Source: Burkholderiales bacterium (GTDB taxonomy: Bacteria > Pseudomonadota > Gammaproteobacteria > Burkholderiales > Burkholderiaceae_C). From it: a stretch of 64,000 nucleotides of DNA. Within the stretch, counting starts at the first letter, position 1, and each line of letters begins with the position of its first letter. The notes below the pieces were generated by a model. The model did no database searches. It was not told where the DNA came from and saw nothing but the letters and a program-made list of their open reading frames with translations. Positions 1 through 10,598 of this stretch are shown here, piece by piece. The position numbers were made by a program, and so were the translations under genes. The stretch is taken from contig JACPOK010000031.1 in the NCBI GenBank assembly GCA_016191525.1, positions 1 to 64,000 of the forward strand. Reading direction: 5' to 3'.

Positions 1-91
1 TCCCGGCCGCCGCAGAGATCGGCTCTGCCGGATACCGCCTGCCGCGCCAGCCAGCGTGGGTGGCGTTCGTCGGCGCGCCAACACCATTGCT

Positions 92-331
92 GCAAAGGTG
101 GGGCCGGGCAGGCCGCGGCGCTTCATTTCGCGAGGCGCCTGGGTTTGTCCGTTGTTGCGGCCGCGCGCAGCGCTTCGTGATCTGACTCGTCGCGGCTGTC
201 TGAGCGAAGGGGCCTTCGGGCCCGCAGCGAGTTTCGCGACGGGCCGCAAGAACGGACAAACCCAGGGGGAGTCAGCGCAAAGCGCTGACCGCCTCGTGGA
301 TGCGGCGCGGCCTGCCCGGCCCCGCCTTTGC
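92..331. repeat. Large nested imperfect inverted repeat (outer arms ~92-121/302-331, inner arms ~138-166/~238-266, extra small hairpin 271-289)
   Basis: Inner 16-bp arms are perfect: cctgggtttgtccgtt (138-153) vs aacggacaaacccagg (251-266). Outer arms gcaaaggtggggccgggcaggccgcggcgc vs reverse complement gcaaaggcggggccgggcaggccgcgccgc (2 mismatches). gtcagcgc-aaa-gcgctgac at 271-289. Confidence 0.8.
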
Positions 332-351
332 CGCGAGGTCTGGCGCCCTTT

Positions 352-1791
352 TCAGGCGCCGCTCCAGCTGCCGTGCAGCGGCCGGGGAATGTGGTGGTCG
401 AACCAGGCGCGCGCCACCGCGCCGCGGCCCAGGTCACGCGCATTCATCACCGCGATGAAGCTGCGGTCCACTTCACCGTCGTAGGCCATGGCCAGCAGGT
501 AACCGTCATCCTCGTTGGCCGCATCGGCGCGGGGAACGAACACCGCTTCGCCGGGAAAGCGGTTTGCGCCCAGGCCCGTGGTCTCCACCTGGCCGGTCTC
601 GAAGTCGACCTTGGCCACCGCGGTCTGGGGCTGGCCTTCCTTCGCCGTCAGCACGTAGCCGAAGCGCTGGCTGGCGGCCTGGATGCGCGGCGCCACCTGC
701 GGGAACTCGCAGGGCTGGTCCCAGCGCTGCTCCATCCGCACGGTGCCCTGCTGCGGCTGTACCACGGCACGGTACAGGCGCCCCAGGGTCGCAGCGTTGC
801 CACCGCGCTCTTCCTTGTTGTGGCTGTTGAAGGCGGTTTCGAAATCCATCACCCGGATGAAGTCCACCACGATCTCGCCGCCCTGCTCATGCGCGTTCAT
901 GAAGTGGTACTGGAAGAACGGCTCCACCTCGAAGCGTTTGTAGTCCTGCGGCGCGTCGATCGGCACCACGATGACGGTCGTGCCCTCCTGGGCGCCGCGC
1001 CATTGCATGGCCTGCAGCGGCGCCTTCGTGCCCAGCAGCATGGGCATGAGGTTGAAGCGGATCGGCGGCACGAAGAACACCAGGTGGTTCGCGGTGACGA
1101 TGAAGTCGTGGATCATGGCCGAGCTCTTGGGCAGCGGCACCGAGCCCATGCGCCGCATCGCGCCGCCGGCCGGCATCTCGTACAGGTGCAGCATGTTCTG
1201 GCGGCCGCGCTGGATGCTGAAGTTGTAGAACGCGCGGCGGCTGGGCACTTCATGGAAATGCGCGCAGAAAAAGCCCTTGACCAGGCCGCCCTCATCGGTC
1301 TCGCCCAGCGTCTCCAGCGTGGCGGGGTCCATCTCGGTCGGCAGCGCAGCCTCGTACAGCGCGAACAGGCGCTCGTTCCAGAGCAGGGGCTTGGTGTTGG
1401 CCACGTTCTTCATGCGCACACCGAGCCGCCTGTGCCATTGCGGCGCCAGCGTGGAGCCCGAGGTGTAGAGCTGGCGGCCCGCCGCGCGCTCCTGCTTCAG
1501 CTGGCGGCTTTGCACCAGCCGCACCGCGCCCGACACCTGGCCGCCGAACTTCACGGCGGTCATGGCGCCATCGCCGTCAAACCAGTGCTGGTAGGGCCTG
1601 CCGAACAGCGAGAACAGCCCGGGCCCGTTCAGGTACAGCGTGCCCTGCAGGTCGCGCGGCATATCGCCGTCCACGGCCAGCGGCTCGAAGCCGTGTTCGC
1701 GGGGCAGGTCGCGCAGGCCCCGCTGGTAGGCCGTGACGATTTCGGCGGTGGATTGCAGCGCCTGGTGTTCGGTGGAGGTTGCGGTGTTCAT
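352..1791 (-). CDS. Carotenoid oxygenase / RPE65-family dioxygenase
   Basis: Translation has family-like segments (GTLYLNGPGLFSLFGRPYQHWFDGDGAMTAVKF, FDHHIPRPLHGSW). ATG at 1791 preferred over GTG at 1821. Confidence 0.85.
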   Translation of the reverse strand: MNTATSTEHQALQSTAEIVTAYQRGLRDLPREHGFEPLAVDGDMPRDLQGTLYLNGPGLFSLFGRPYQHWFDGDGAMTAVKFGGQVSGAVRLVQSRQLKQERAAGRQLYTSGSTLAPQWHRRLGVRMKNVANTKPLLWNERLFALYEAALPTEMDPATLETLGETDEGGLVKGFFCAHFHEVPSRRAFYNFSIQRGRQNMLHLYEMPAGGAMRRMGSVPLPKSSAMIHDFIVTANHLVFFVPPIRFNLMPMLLGTKAPLQAMQWRGAQEGTTVIVVPIDAPQDYKRFEVEPFFQYHFMNAHEQGGEIVVDFIRVMDFETAFNSHNKEERGGNAATLGRLYRAVVQPQQGTVRMEQRWDQPCEFPQVAPRIQAASQRFGYVLTAKEGQPQTAVAKVDFETGQVETTGLGANRFPGEAVFVPRADAANEDDGYLLAMAYDGEVDRSFIAVMNARDLGRGAVARAWFDHHIPRPLHGSWSGA

Positions 1792-1943
1792 GTAAATGAC
1801 TGTGGCGGGTGGACATGGCACGGGCCAGCCCCGTGCGACGAAACGCTCCCATTGTGGCGTGAAGCGCGCTCAATAGCCCCCACGCTCACTTCGTTCGCTG
1901 CCCCCCGAGGGGGCGTAGCCGCTTTGAGGCGGCTCGGCACCGG

Positions 1944-2531
1944 CTAGCGCTTCGCCAGCTTCATCAGCCGCTCCAGCGTGCGGTCGGGGATGTTGAGCCG
2001 CTTGAGTTCTTCCAGCGTGCGGTGCGCATAGTCAAGCGTGGTGCCGTAGATGCCGGTGGCTTCGGAGAAGATGCGCCGGTATTCGTCCTCGCTCAACACG
2101 CCGGTGTGGTTGGGGCTCTTGCGCGAGAGGGTGAAGGCCAGCGCTGTTACGGGCCCGTGCGTGGTGTGGCAGGTAAGCCAGCGGGGGTCGTACACCGCCA
2201 TGGCCATCTCGCGCGTCCATAGCCGCTCCAGCGTTTCGCGGCCGTCCTGCCGGGCCACGCGGAACACCATGCCGTGGCAGCTGCCGCCCGAAAGCATGCC
2301 GAACACCAGGCCCGGGCGCTCGGGCGTGCCGCGGTTGATGCGGCTCCACATCTTCAGGGCGCGGTGCCAGCCGTGCACCTTGGCCGGCCGCCGTTCGGCG
2401 AACTCGAAATCGGGTTTCCAGATCAGCGAGGCGTAGCCGAAGATCCACAGGTCTTCGTGGCCGCCCCATTCGCGCAGCGTCTTGTCCAGCAGGAGCGCCG
2501 GGTCGCGCAGCGGCTTGAGCACTTCATTCAT
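1944..2531 (-). CDS. Gamma-glutamylcyclotransferase, ChaC-like
   Basis: LWIFGYASLIWKPDFEFAERRPAKVHGWHR is typical of ChaC proteins. Confidence 0.85.
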   Translation of the reverse strand: MNEVLKPLRDPALLLDKTLREWGGHEDLWIFGYASLIWKPDFEFAERRPAKVHGWHRALKMWSRINRGTPERPGLVFGMLSGGSCHGMVFRVARQDGRETLERLWTREMAMAVYDPRWLTCHTTHGPVTALAFTLSRKSPNHTGVLSEDEYRRIFSEATGIYGTTLDYAHRTLEELKRLNIPDRTLERLMKLAKR

Positions 2532-2573
2532 GAACCGCTACTTTAGCGCGCCCGCCCCGGCCGCGCGCGCCGC

Positions 2574-3605
2574 TCAGGTGCTGCCGCGCACCACCAGCGA
2601 ATAGCCCACGTCCACAGTGGCCCGGTCCACCGGCTGGCCGCGCATCAGCGCCAGCAGCATGCCCGCGGCGGCACTGCCGATCTCGGCGCGCGGTGTGCGC
2701 ACCGTGGTCAGGGGCGGCTGCATCTGGTCGCTGCCCGTCAGGTCGTTGAAGCCGGCTACCGCGATGCGCTGCGGCACGGGAATCTGCAGCCGCAGCGCGG
2801 CCAGCAGCGCGCCCTGGGCCAGGTCGTCGTTGCAGAAGAACACGGCGTCGATGGCCGGGGTCTGGCCGATGATCTGCTCGAACATGCGCCCGCCCAGCGC
2901 CAGCGAGGAGGGCGCCGGGTTCAGCCACTCCAGGGTGGGGTCGTACAGGCCCGCTTCGCCCAGGGCGGCGCGCCAGCCTTCCAGCCGCTGCAGCGTGCGC
3001 GGGTCCAGCTGGGCGGCGGCGAAGGCGATGCGCCTGCGGCCGCGGGAGATCAGGTGGCGCGTCATGGCGGCGCCCGCATCGGCCTGCGACAGGCCCACGC
3101 TATAGACGCCGGGCGTGCCGCTGGTTTCCATCAGGTGAACGCAGGGCACGCCGCTTTGCGCGATCAGCGCGCGGGTGGGCTCGCTGCGCTCCATACCGGT
3201 CACCAGCATGCCGGCGGGGCGGTGCAGCAACTGCTCGCGCAGCAGCGCTTCTTCCTCGATGGGGTCGTAGTGCGTGATGCCTATCAGCGCCTGGTAGCCG
3301 GCCGGGCGCAGCGTGCGCTGCACCGCCTCCAGCAGTTCCACGAACAGCGCGTTCGACAGCATCGGGATCAGCACGGCGACATGGCTGCTGTAGCTGGAAG
3401 CCAGGGCGCGGGCGGCTGGGTCGGGCACGTAGCCCAGCTTGGCGGCCGCTGCCTGCACGCGCGCCACCAGCTCCGGATCGACCGCGCGTTCGCCGCGCAG
3501 CGCGCGCGACACGGTGATGGGGCTGACCCCGGCGGCTTGCGCCACGTCGGCCAGTGTGACTCGGCCGGTGGCACGGGAGCGGGAGGCGGGGACCTGGACG
3601 GGCAT
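2574..3605 (-). CDS. LacI-family transcriptional regulator (likely gluconate regulator)
   Basis: N-terminal LacI HTH VTLADVAQAAGVSPITVSRALRGE plus periplasmic-binding-like domain; divergent from gluconokinase. Confidence 0.9.
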   Translation of the reverse strand: MPVQVPASRSRATGRVTLADVAQAAGVSPITVSRALRGERAVDPELVARVQAAAAKLGYVPDPAARALASSYSSHVAVLIPMLSNALFVELLEAVQRTLRPAGYQALIGITHYDPIEEEALLREQLLHRPAGMLVTGMERSEPTRALIAQSGVPCVHLMETSGTPGVYSVGLSQADAGAAMTRHLISRGRRRIAFAAAQLDPRTLQRLEGWRAALGEAGLYDPTLEWLNPAPSSLALGGRMFEQIIGQTPAIDAVFFCNDDLAQGALLAALRLQIPVPQRIAVAGFNDLTGSDQMQPPLTTVRTPRAEIGSAAAGMLLALMRGQPVDRATVDVGYSLVVRGST

Positions 3606-3643
3606 AGGGTATGTACGGAGTTATCCGAGCTGATTTTCGACTA

Positions 3644-3657
3644 GGATAGCGCTATCC
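3644..3657. promoter_or_regulatory. Candidate LacI-type operator O1
   Basis: Perfect 14-bp palindrome ggatagc|gctatcc between divergent genes. Confidence 0.7.
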
Positions 3658-3752
3658 GAAAGCAAATGCTACAAGCATTCAAAGCTTGGGAATGGTTGCC
3701 ATTTCGTTGGTGAAATCACCAGCGCAGTGTAGCCAATTTTTTTAAAGTCGTG

Positions 3753-3766
3753 GGATAGCGCTGTCC
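3753..3766. promoter_or_regulatory. Candidate LacI-type operator O2
   Basis: ggatagc|gctgtcc, one mismatch to O1, 2 bp upstream of the gluconokinase ATG. Confidence 0.65.
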
Positions 3767-3768
3767 TT

Positions 3769-4275
3769 ATGAGAACGTCGTTGGTGATGATGGGCGTGGC
3801 CGGTTGCGGCAAGTCCAGCCTGGGGCTGGCGGTGGCGCAGGCCGAGGGCCTGCCCGTGGTCGAGGGTGATGATTTCCATGGCGAAGCCAGCCGCGACAAG
3901 ATGAGCCGCGGCATCCCGCTGACGGACGCCGACCGCGACGGCTGGCTGCAGTTGCTGGGCCAGCAGCTGCGCGATCACCGCGACGGCCTGGTGCTGACGT
4001 GCTCCGCGCTCAAGCGCGCCTACCGCGAGCGGCTGCGCACCGACAGCCCCGGCCTGCGCTTCGTGTTCCTCGAAATCGCCCGCGAGCACGCCCAGGCGCG
4101 CGTTTCGGCGCGCGGGGAAAAGCATTTCTTCGCCGCCAGCCTGGTGGACAGCCAGTTCGCCACCCTGGAAGAGCCCAGCGCCGAAGCCGGCGTCCTGCGG
4201 GTGGACGCGCTCGCCCCCCTTTCACAACTTCAGCGCCAGGTCAGCGACTGGCTGCATTCATCGGAGAAGACATGA
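3769..4275 (+). CDS. gntK: Gluconokinase
   Basis: MGVAGCGKSSLGLAVA P-loop, EGDDFHG, and CSALKRAYRERLR are gluconokinase signatures. Confidence 0.9.
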   Translation: MRTSLVMMGVAGCGKSSLGLAVAQAEGLPVVEGDDFHGEASRDKMSRGIPLTDADRDGWLQLLGQQLRDHRDGLVLTCSALKRAYRERLRTDSPGLRFVFLEIAREHAQARVSARGEKHFFAASLVDSQFATLEEPSAEAGVLRVDALAPLSQLQRQVSDWLHSSEKT

Positions 4276-4778
4276 GTACCGAAATCCCGGTTGCCGTCGG
4301 CCGCGCACAGCGCGCCGCCCAGATCGCCATGGCCGCCTGCCTGGGCGTGATGGCGGTGTCGGTGTTTATCAATGTGGTCCTGCGTTACGGCTTCGGCAAC
4401 GGCATCGCCGCCAGCGAGGAGCTGTCGCGCCTGCTGTTTGTCTGGATGGTCTTCATCGGCGCCACCGCCGCCTACCCGGCCGGCGAGCACATGGCGTTCA
4501 CCAGCCTGTTGGCGCTGCTGCAAAAAAGGCCGCTGGCGCTGGCCGCGATGACGGTGCTGATCCGCCTGCTGGTGCTGTCGGCCTGCGTGATGGTGGCCTG
4601 GGGCGCCTGGCAGCAGGTGGTGGTGGGCATGGGGAGCCGCTCGGTGGTGCTGGAGTACCCGGCCGCGCTGCTGCCGCTGCCGGTCTTCCTGTGCGCCGTG
4701 GCCATCGGCGTGATGGCATTTATTGAATTGTTGAAGCGCAGCCCGCTGGACCTTGGCCACGGCGTGGACGTGGAATAA
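4272..4778 (+). CDS. TRAP transporter small permease (DctQ-like)
   Basis: ~169 aa hydrophobic protein with NVVLRYGFGNGIAASEELSRLLFVWMVFIGA; ATGA overlap with gntK. Confidence 0.9.
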   Translation: MSTEIPVAVGRAQRAAQIAMAACLGVMAVSVFINVVLRYGFGNGIAASEELSRLLFVWMVFIGATAAYPAGEHMAFTSLLALLQKRPLALAAMTVLIRLLVLSACVMVAWGAWQQVVVGMGSRSVVLEYPAALLPLPVFLCAVAIGVMAFIELLKRSPLDLGHGVDVE

Positions 4779-4781
4779 AAA

Positions 4782-6074
4782 ATGACCAACGAAGCTCTCG
4801 CATTCATCGTCTTCTCGGGCGGCATGCTGGTCCTGATGGGCATCGGCATGAACATGGCGCTGGCCCTGGTACTCACCGGCGCCGGCATGGCCTGGGTGCT
4901 GAATTTCTGGGACACGCAGCTACTGGCCCAGAACCTGGTGGCCGGCGTGGACAGCTTCCCGCTGCTCGCCGTGCCCTTCTTCATCCTGGCCGGCGAGCTG
5001 ATGAATTCCGGCGGCATCAGCCGCCGCATCATCGACATGGCGCAGGCCTGGGTGGGCCACATCCGCGGCGGCCTGGGCTACGTGGCGATCGGCGCGGCCG
5101 TGCTGATGGCCAGCATGAGCGGCTCGGCACTCGCCGACACCGCGGCGCTGGCCACCATCCTGTTGCCCATGATGCGGCAGCAGGGCTACCCCATGCACAC
5201 CTCGGCGGGGCTGATTGCCTCGGGCGGCATCATCGCGCCCATCATCCCGCCGTCGATGCCGTTCGTGATCTACGGCGTCACCACCAACACCTCGATCTCG
5301 GCGCTGTTCATCTCGGGCATCGTCCCCGGCCTGATCATGGGGGCGGGCCTGATCGTGGCCTGGAAGCTGGTGCTGCGCAAGATCGAGCTGCCGCGTGGCG
5401 AGCCGCTGCCCATGCGCGAGCGGCTGCGCGCCACCGTCAAGGCTTTCTGGGCCCTGCTGATGCCCCTCATCATCATCGGCGGCATGAAGACAGGCGTGTT
5501 CACGCCGACCGAGGCCGCCGTGGTGGCCGCCTTCTACGCGCTGGTGGTGGCGCTGTACGTGCACCGCGAGATGAAGCTGCCCGAAATCGAGGGCGTGCTG
5601 GTGCGCGCCGCCAAGACCACCGCCATCGTGATGTTCCTGTGCGCCGGTGCCCAGGTGGCCAGCTACATGATCACGCTGGCCGACCTGCCGGGCACGCTCA
5701 CGGGCTGGCTGGGCCCGCTGGTGCAGAGCCCGCGCCTCTTGATGGCCGTGATGATGGTGGTGCTGGTGGTCATCGGCACGGCGCTGGACCTGACGCCCAC
5801 CATCCTCATCTTCGCGCCGGTGATGCTGCCCATCGCCGTCAAGGCCGGCATCGACCCGGTGTACTTCGGCCTGATGTTCATCCTGAACGGCGCCATCGGC
5901 CTGATCACGCCGCCGGTGGGCACCGTTCTGAACGTGGTGGCCGGCGTCGGCCGCATCTCGATGCACCAGGTGGTGAAAGGGGTCAACCCCTTCCTCATCA
6001 CCTACCTGCTGATCCTCGCGCTGTTCGTCATCTTCCCGCAGATCGTCATCGCGCCGGTGCACTGGATGCGCTGA
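4782..6074 (+). CDS. TRAP transporter large permease (DctM-like)
   Basis: MSGSALADTAALATILLPMM and GGIIAPIIPPSMPFVIYG motifs. Confidence 0.95.
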   Translation: MTNEALAFIVFSGGMLVLMGIGMNMALALVLTGAGMAWVLNFWDTQLLAQNLVAGVDSFPLLAVPFFILAGELMNSGGISRRIIDMAQAWVGHIRGGLGYVAIGAAVLMASMSGSALADTAALATILLPMMRQQGYPMHTSAGLIASGGIIAPIIPPSMPFVIYGVTTNTSISALFISGIVPGLIMGAGLIVAWKLVLRKIELPRGEPLPMRERLRATVKAFWALLMPLIIIGGMKTGVFTPTEAAVVAAFYALVVALYVHREMKLPEIEGVLVRAAKTTAIVMFLCAGAQVASYMITLADLPGTLTGWLGPLVQSPRLLMAVMMVVLVVIGTALDLTPTILIFAPVMLPIAVKAGIDPVYFGLMFILNGAIGLITPPVGTVLNVVAGVGRISMHQVVKGVNPFLITYLLILALFVIFPQIVIAPVHWMR

Positions 6075-6128
6075 CAGGCACAGCCAATTTCCCCCCCGCC
6101 CCGCAAAACCAACCAGGAGACCTCCCCC

Positions 6129-7148
6129 ATGAAACTGCTACGCCGCACCCTTGTCGCCGCTGCCGCGGCGGCCACCCTCACGATGTCGTTCGCCGCGCTG
6201 GCGCAGGACATCAAGCCGCGCCTGATCCGCTTCGGCTATGGCCTCAATGAACAGAGCAACCAGGGCCGCGCCTCCAAGGTGTTCGCCGACGCCGTGGAAA
6301 AAGCTTCCGGCGGCAAGATGAAGATCCGCGTGGTCGGCGCTTCCGCGCTGGGCTCCGACGTGCAGATGCAGCAGGCCCTGATGGGCGGCGCGCAGGAAAT
6401 GATGGTGGGCTCCACCGCCACGCTGGTGGGCATCACCAAGGAGATGGCGCTGTGGGACACGCCGTTCCTCATCTCCAACGCCAAGGAAGCCGACATCCTG
6501 CTGGACGGCCCCATCGGCGAGAAGATCAAGTCCAAGCTGGAAGAGAAGGGCCTGGTCGGGCTGGTGTACTGGGAGAACGGTTTCCGCAACCTCACCAACA
6601 GCAAGCGCCCCGTCACCAAGATGGAAGACCTGGACGGCGTGAAGCTGCGCGTGATGCAGAACAACATCTACCTGGACAGCTTCAAGATGCTGGGCGCCAA
6701 CGCCGTGCCCATGGCGTTTTCCGAACTTTTCAGCGCGCTGGAAACCAACACAGTGGACGGCCAGGAGAACCCCTACAACACCATCCTGTCCAGCAAGTTC
6801 TACGAAGTGCAGAAGTACCTCACCGTCACCAACCACGTGTACAGCCCGTGGATCATGATGGTCAGCAAGAAGTACTGGGACCAGCTCTCCAAGGACGAGC
6901 AGAAGGTGCTGATGGACGCCGCCAGGATCAGCCGCGACTACGAGCGCAAGGACACGCGCGACGAAGCATCCCGTGCCATCGCCGACCTTCGCGCCAAGGG
7001 CATGCAGGTCAATGAACTCGGCGTGGGCGAAGCCTCGCGCATGCGCAACAAGCTCACCCGCGTGTACGCGCAGATCGGCGCCAACGTGGGCATGGACCTG
7101 TGGATCCAGACCCAGAACGAACTGATGAGGATCCGCGGCCAGAAATGA
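6129..7148 (+). CDS. TRAP transporter substrate-binding protein (DctP-like)
   Basis: Signal peptide; MEDLDGVKLRVMQNNIYLDSFKMLGANAVPMAFSELFSALE typical of DctP. Confidence 0.95.
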   Translation: MKLLRRTLVAAAAAATLTMSFAALAQDIKPRLIRFGYGLNEQSNQGRASKVFADAVEKASGGKMKIRVVGASALGSDVQMQQALMGGAQEMMVGSTATLVGITKEMALWDTPFLISNAKEADILLDGPIGEKIKSKLEEKGLVGLVYWENGFRNLTNSKRPVTKMEDLDGVKLRVMQNNIYLDSFKMLGANAVPMAFSELFSALETNTVDGQENPYNTILSSKFYEVQKYLTVTNHVYSPWIMMVSKKYWDQLSKDEQKVLMDAARISRDYERKDTRDEASRAIADLRAKGMQVNELGVGEASRMRNKLTRVYAQIGANVGMDLWIQTQNELMRIRGQK

Positions 7149-7215
7149 GGCGCGGGGCGAAGTTCGGAACCGGTTTGTTACTGCGGCGGGCACCTGTTCG
7201 GGGTACCATGGAGCA

Positions 7216-7230
7216 CGTAATTTAGTTACA
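7216..7230. promoter_or_regulatory. Candidate HexR box upstream of edd
   Basis: CGTAATTTAGTTACA, close to the HexR consensus TGTAATTAAATTACA as I recall it (12 of 15 match); 7 bp before the edd ATG. Confidence 0.6.
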
Positions 7231-7237
7231 GGAATTC

Positions 7238-9045
<1,808 letters not shown>

Positions 9046-9055
<10 letters not shown>

Positions 9056-9690
9056 ACGACACGAAGCGGTTCACCGCACTGCAGGTGATGGCCGACGCGC
9101 CGGTGATCCCGGTGATCGTGCTGTCCGACGTGGCCCACGCCGTGCCGCTGGCGCGTGCGCTGGTGGCCGGCGGCATTCGCATGCTGGAAGTCACGCTGCG
9201 CACGCCTGTGGCGCTGGCCTGCATCGAGAAGATCGCGCGCGACGTGCCCGAAGCCGTGGTCGGCGCGGGCACGGTCCGCAGCGCCGCCGACGCGCAAGCG
9301 GCGGCACTGGCCGGCGCGCGCTTCGCGGTGAGCCCCGGCTACACCCACAGCGTGGGCCAGGCCTGCCACGACCTGGGCTTGCCGCTGCTGCCCGGCGTTG
9401 CCACCGGCGCCGAGATCATGGCGGCGCAGGAAGACGGCTACACCCAGCTGAAGTTCTTTCCCGCCATGCAGGCCGGCGGGCCGGCCATGCTCAAGGCCTG
9501 GCAGGGCCCCTTCGGTGACGTGAAGTTCTGCCCGACCGGCGGCGTCACCGCGGCCAACGCGCGCGAACTGCTGGCGCTGGACAACGTGGTCTGCGTGGGC
9601 GGCTCGTGGCTGACACCGGCCGACGCCGTCGCCCAGGGCGACTGGGCGCGCATCACCCAGCTGGCGCTGCAGGCCAAAAATCTCCAATAG
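9046..9690 (+). CDS. eda: 2-dehydro-3-deoxy-phosphogluconate (KDPG) aldolase
   Basis: VVGAGTVRS..., [19 protein letters not shown]; start overlaps edd stop by 10 bp. Confidence 0.95.
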
Positions 9691-9702
9691 AATCTGCCGC
9701 TA

Positions 9703-9746
9703 GAGCGCACGGGACGTGCGAGGAGTGCTATCAAATGAATAGCGTT
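9703..9746 (+). repeat. Interspersed palindromic repeat, copy E
   Basis: gcgcacgggacgtgcgaggagtgctatcaaatgaatagc; same two-hairpin layout as copies A-C; contains the ATG at 9735. Confidence 0.5.
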
Positions 9747-10598
9747 TCGGTGGCGGTGAAGATCATGGCGCGCGGGGCGGCCGCGGGGCTGGCGTTGCTG
9801 CTTGCCTGCTCCGCCGTTGCCGGCGAGGGCACCTTGCCCGCCGGCGCGCGTGTGCTGCACGACCTCGCCTACGGTGCCGATCCGCTGCAGCGTTTTGATG
9901 TCTACCTGCCGGCGCGCACGGCGCAGGCGCCGGTGCTGTTCATGGTGCATGGCGGTGCCTGGGCCTTTGGCGACAAGGCCGGCCGTGGCGTGGTGCAGAA
10001 CAAGGCGGCGCACTGGCTGGCGCTGGGCTATGCATTCATCTCCGTCAACTACCGCATGCTGCCGCAGGCGCAGCCGCTGGAGCAGGCTGCCGACGTGGCG
10101 CGCGCCCTGGCCGCGGCGCAGCAGCAGGCGCCGTCCTGGGGAGCGGACCCGCAGCGCTTTGTGCTGATGGGGCACTCGGCCGGGGCGCACCTGGTGGCGC
10201 TGCTCAACGCCGCGCCGGCGCTGGCGCAGCAGCAGGGCGCCAGGCCCTGGCTTGGCGCCGTCAGCCTCGACAGCGCCGCGCTGGACGTCACCAAAATAAT
10301 GCAGGAGCGCCACGTGCGCGTGTATGACCGCGCCTTCGGCACCGACGCTGCCTACTGGCAGGCCGTCTCGCCCTTGCACGTGCTTACCCGCGACGCGAAG
10401 CCGTGGCTCTCCATCTGCTCCACCCAGCGCAGCGACTCCTGCCCGCAGTCGGTGGCGATGGAGCGCAAGGCGTCCTCGCTGGGGTTGCGCGCGGCCGTCC
10501 TGGAGCAGGACCTGTCCCATGCCGACATCAGCCGGCGGCTGGGCGAACCGGGCCCTTACACCGACGCGGTGACGCGCTGGATCGCCGCGCTGCCCTAA
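9735..10598 (+). CDS. Alpha/beta hydrolase (esterase/lipase-like), exported
   Basis: Signal peptide; FMVHGGAWAFGDKA, GHSAGAHLVAL nucleophile elbow. Confidence 0.85.
   Translation: MNSVSVAVKIMARGAAAGLALLLACSAVAGEGTLPAGARVLHDLAYGADPLQRFDVYLPARTAQAPVLFMVHGGAWAFGDKAGRGVVQNKAAHWLALGYAFISVNYRMLPQAQPLEQAADVARALAAAQQQAPSWGADPQRFVLMGHSAGAHLVALLNAAPALAQQQGARPWLGAVSLDSAALDVTKIMQERHVRVYDRAFGTDAAYWQAVSPLHVLTRDAKPWLSICSTQRSDSCPQSVAMERKASSLGLRAAVLEQDLSHADISRRLGEPGPYTDAVTRWIAALP

Noticed and set aside
56-484. 142-aa ORF over the left-edge inverted repeat
   Set aside because: Arg/Ala-rich translation spanning a palindrome; no coding support.
328-1947. 539-aa plus-strand ORF opposite the carotenoid oxygenase
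   Set aside because: His/Arg/Ala-rich antisense shadow; carotenoid oxygenase on the minus strand is convincing.
10595-10598. Overlapping stop codons of the convergent hydrolase genes (ctaa)
   Set aside because: A 4-bp tail-to-tail overlap is common in compact bacterial genomes.
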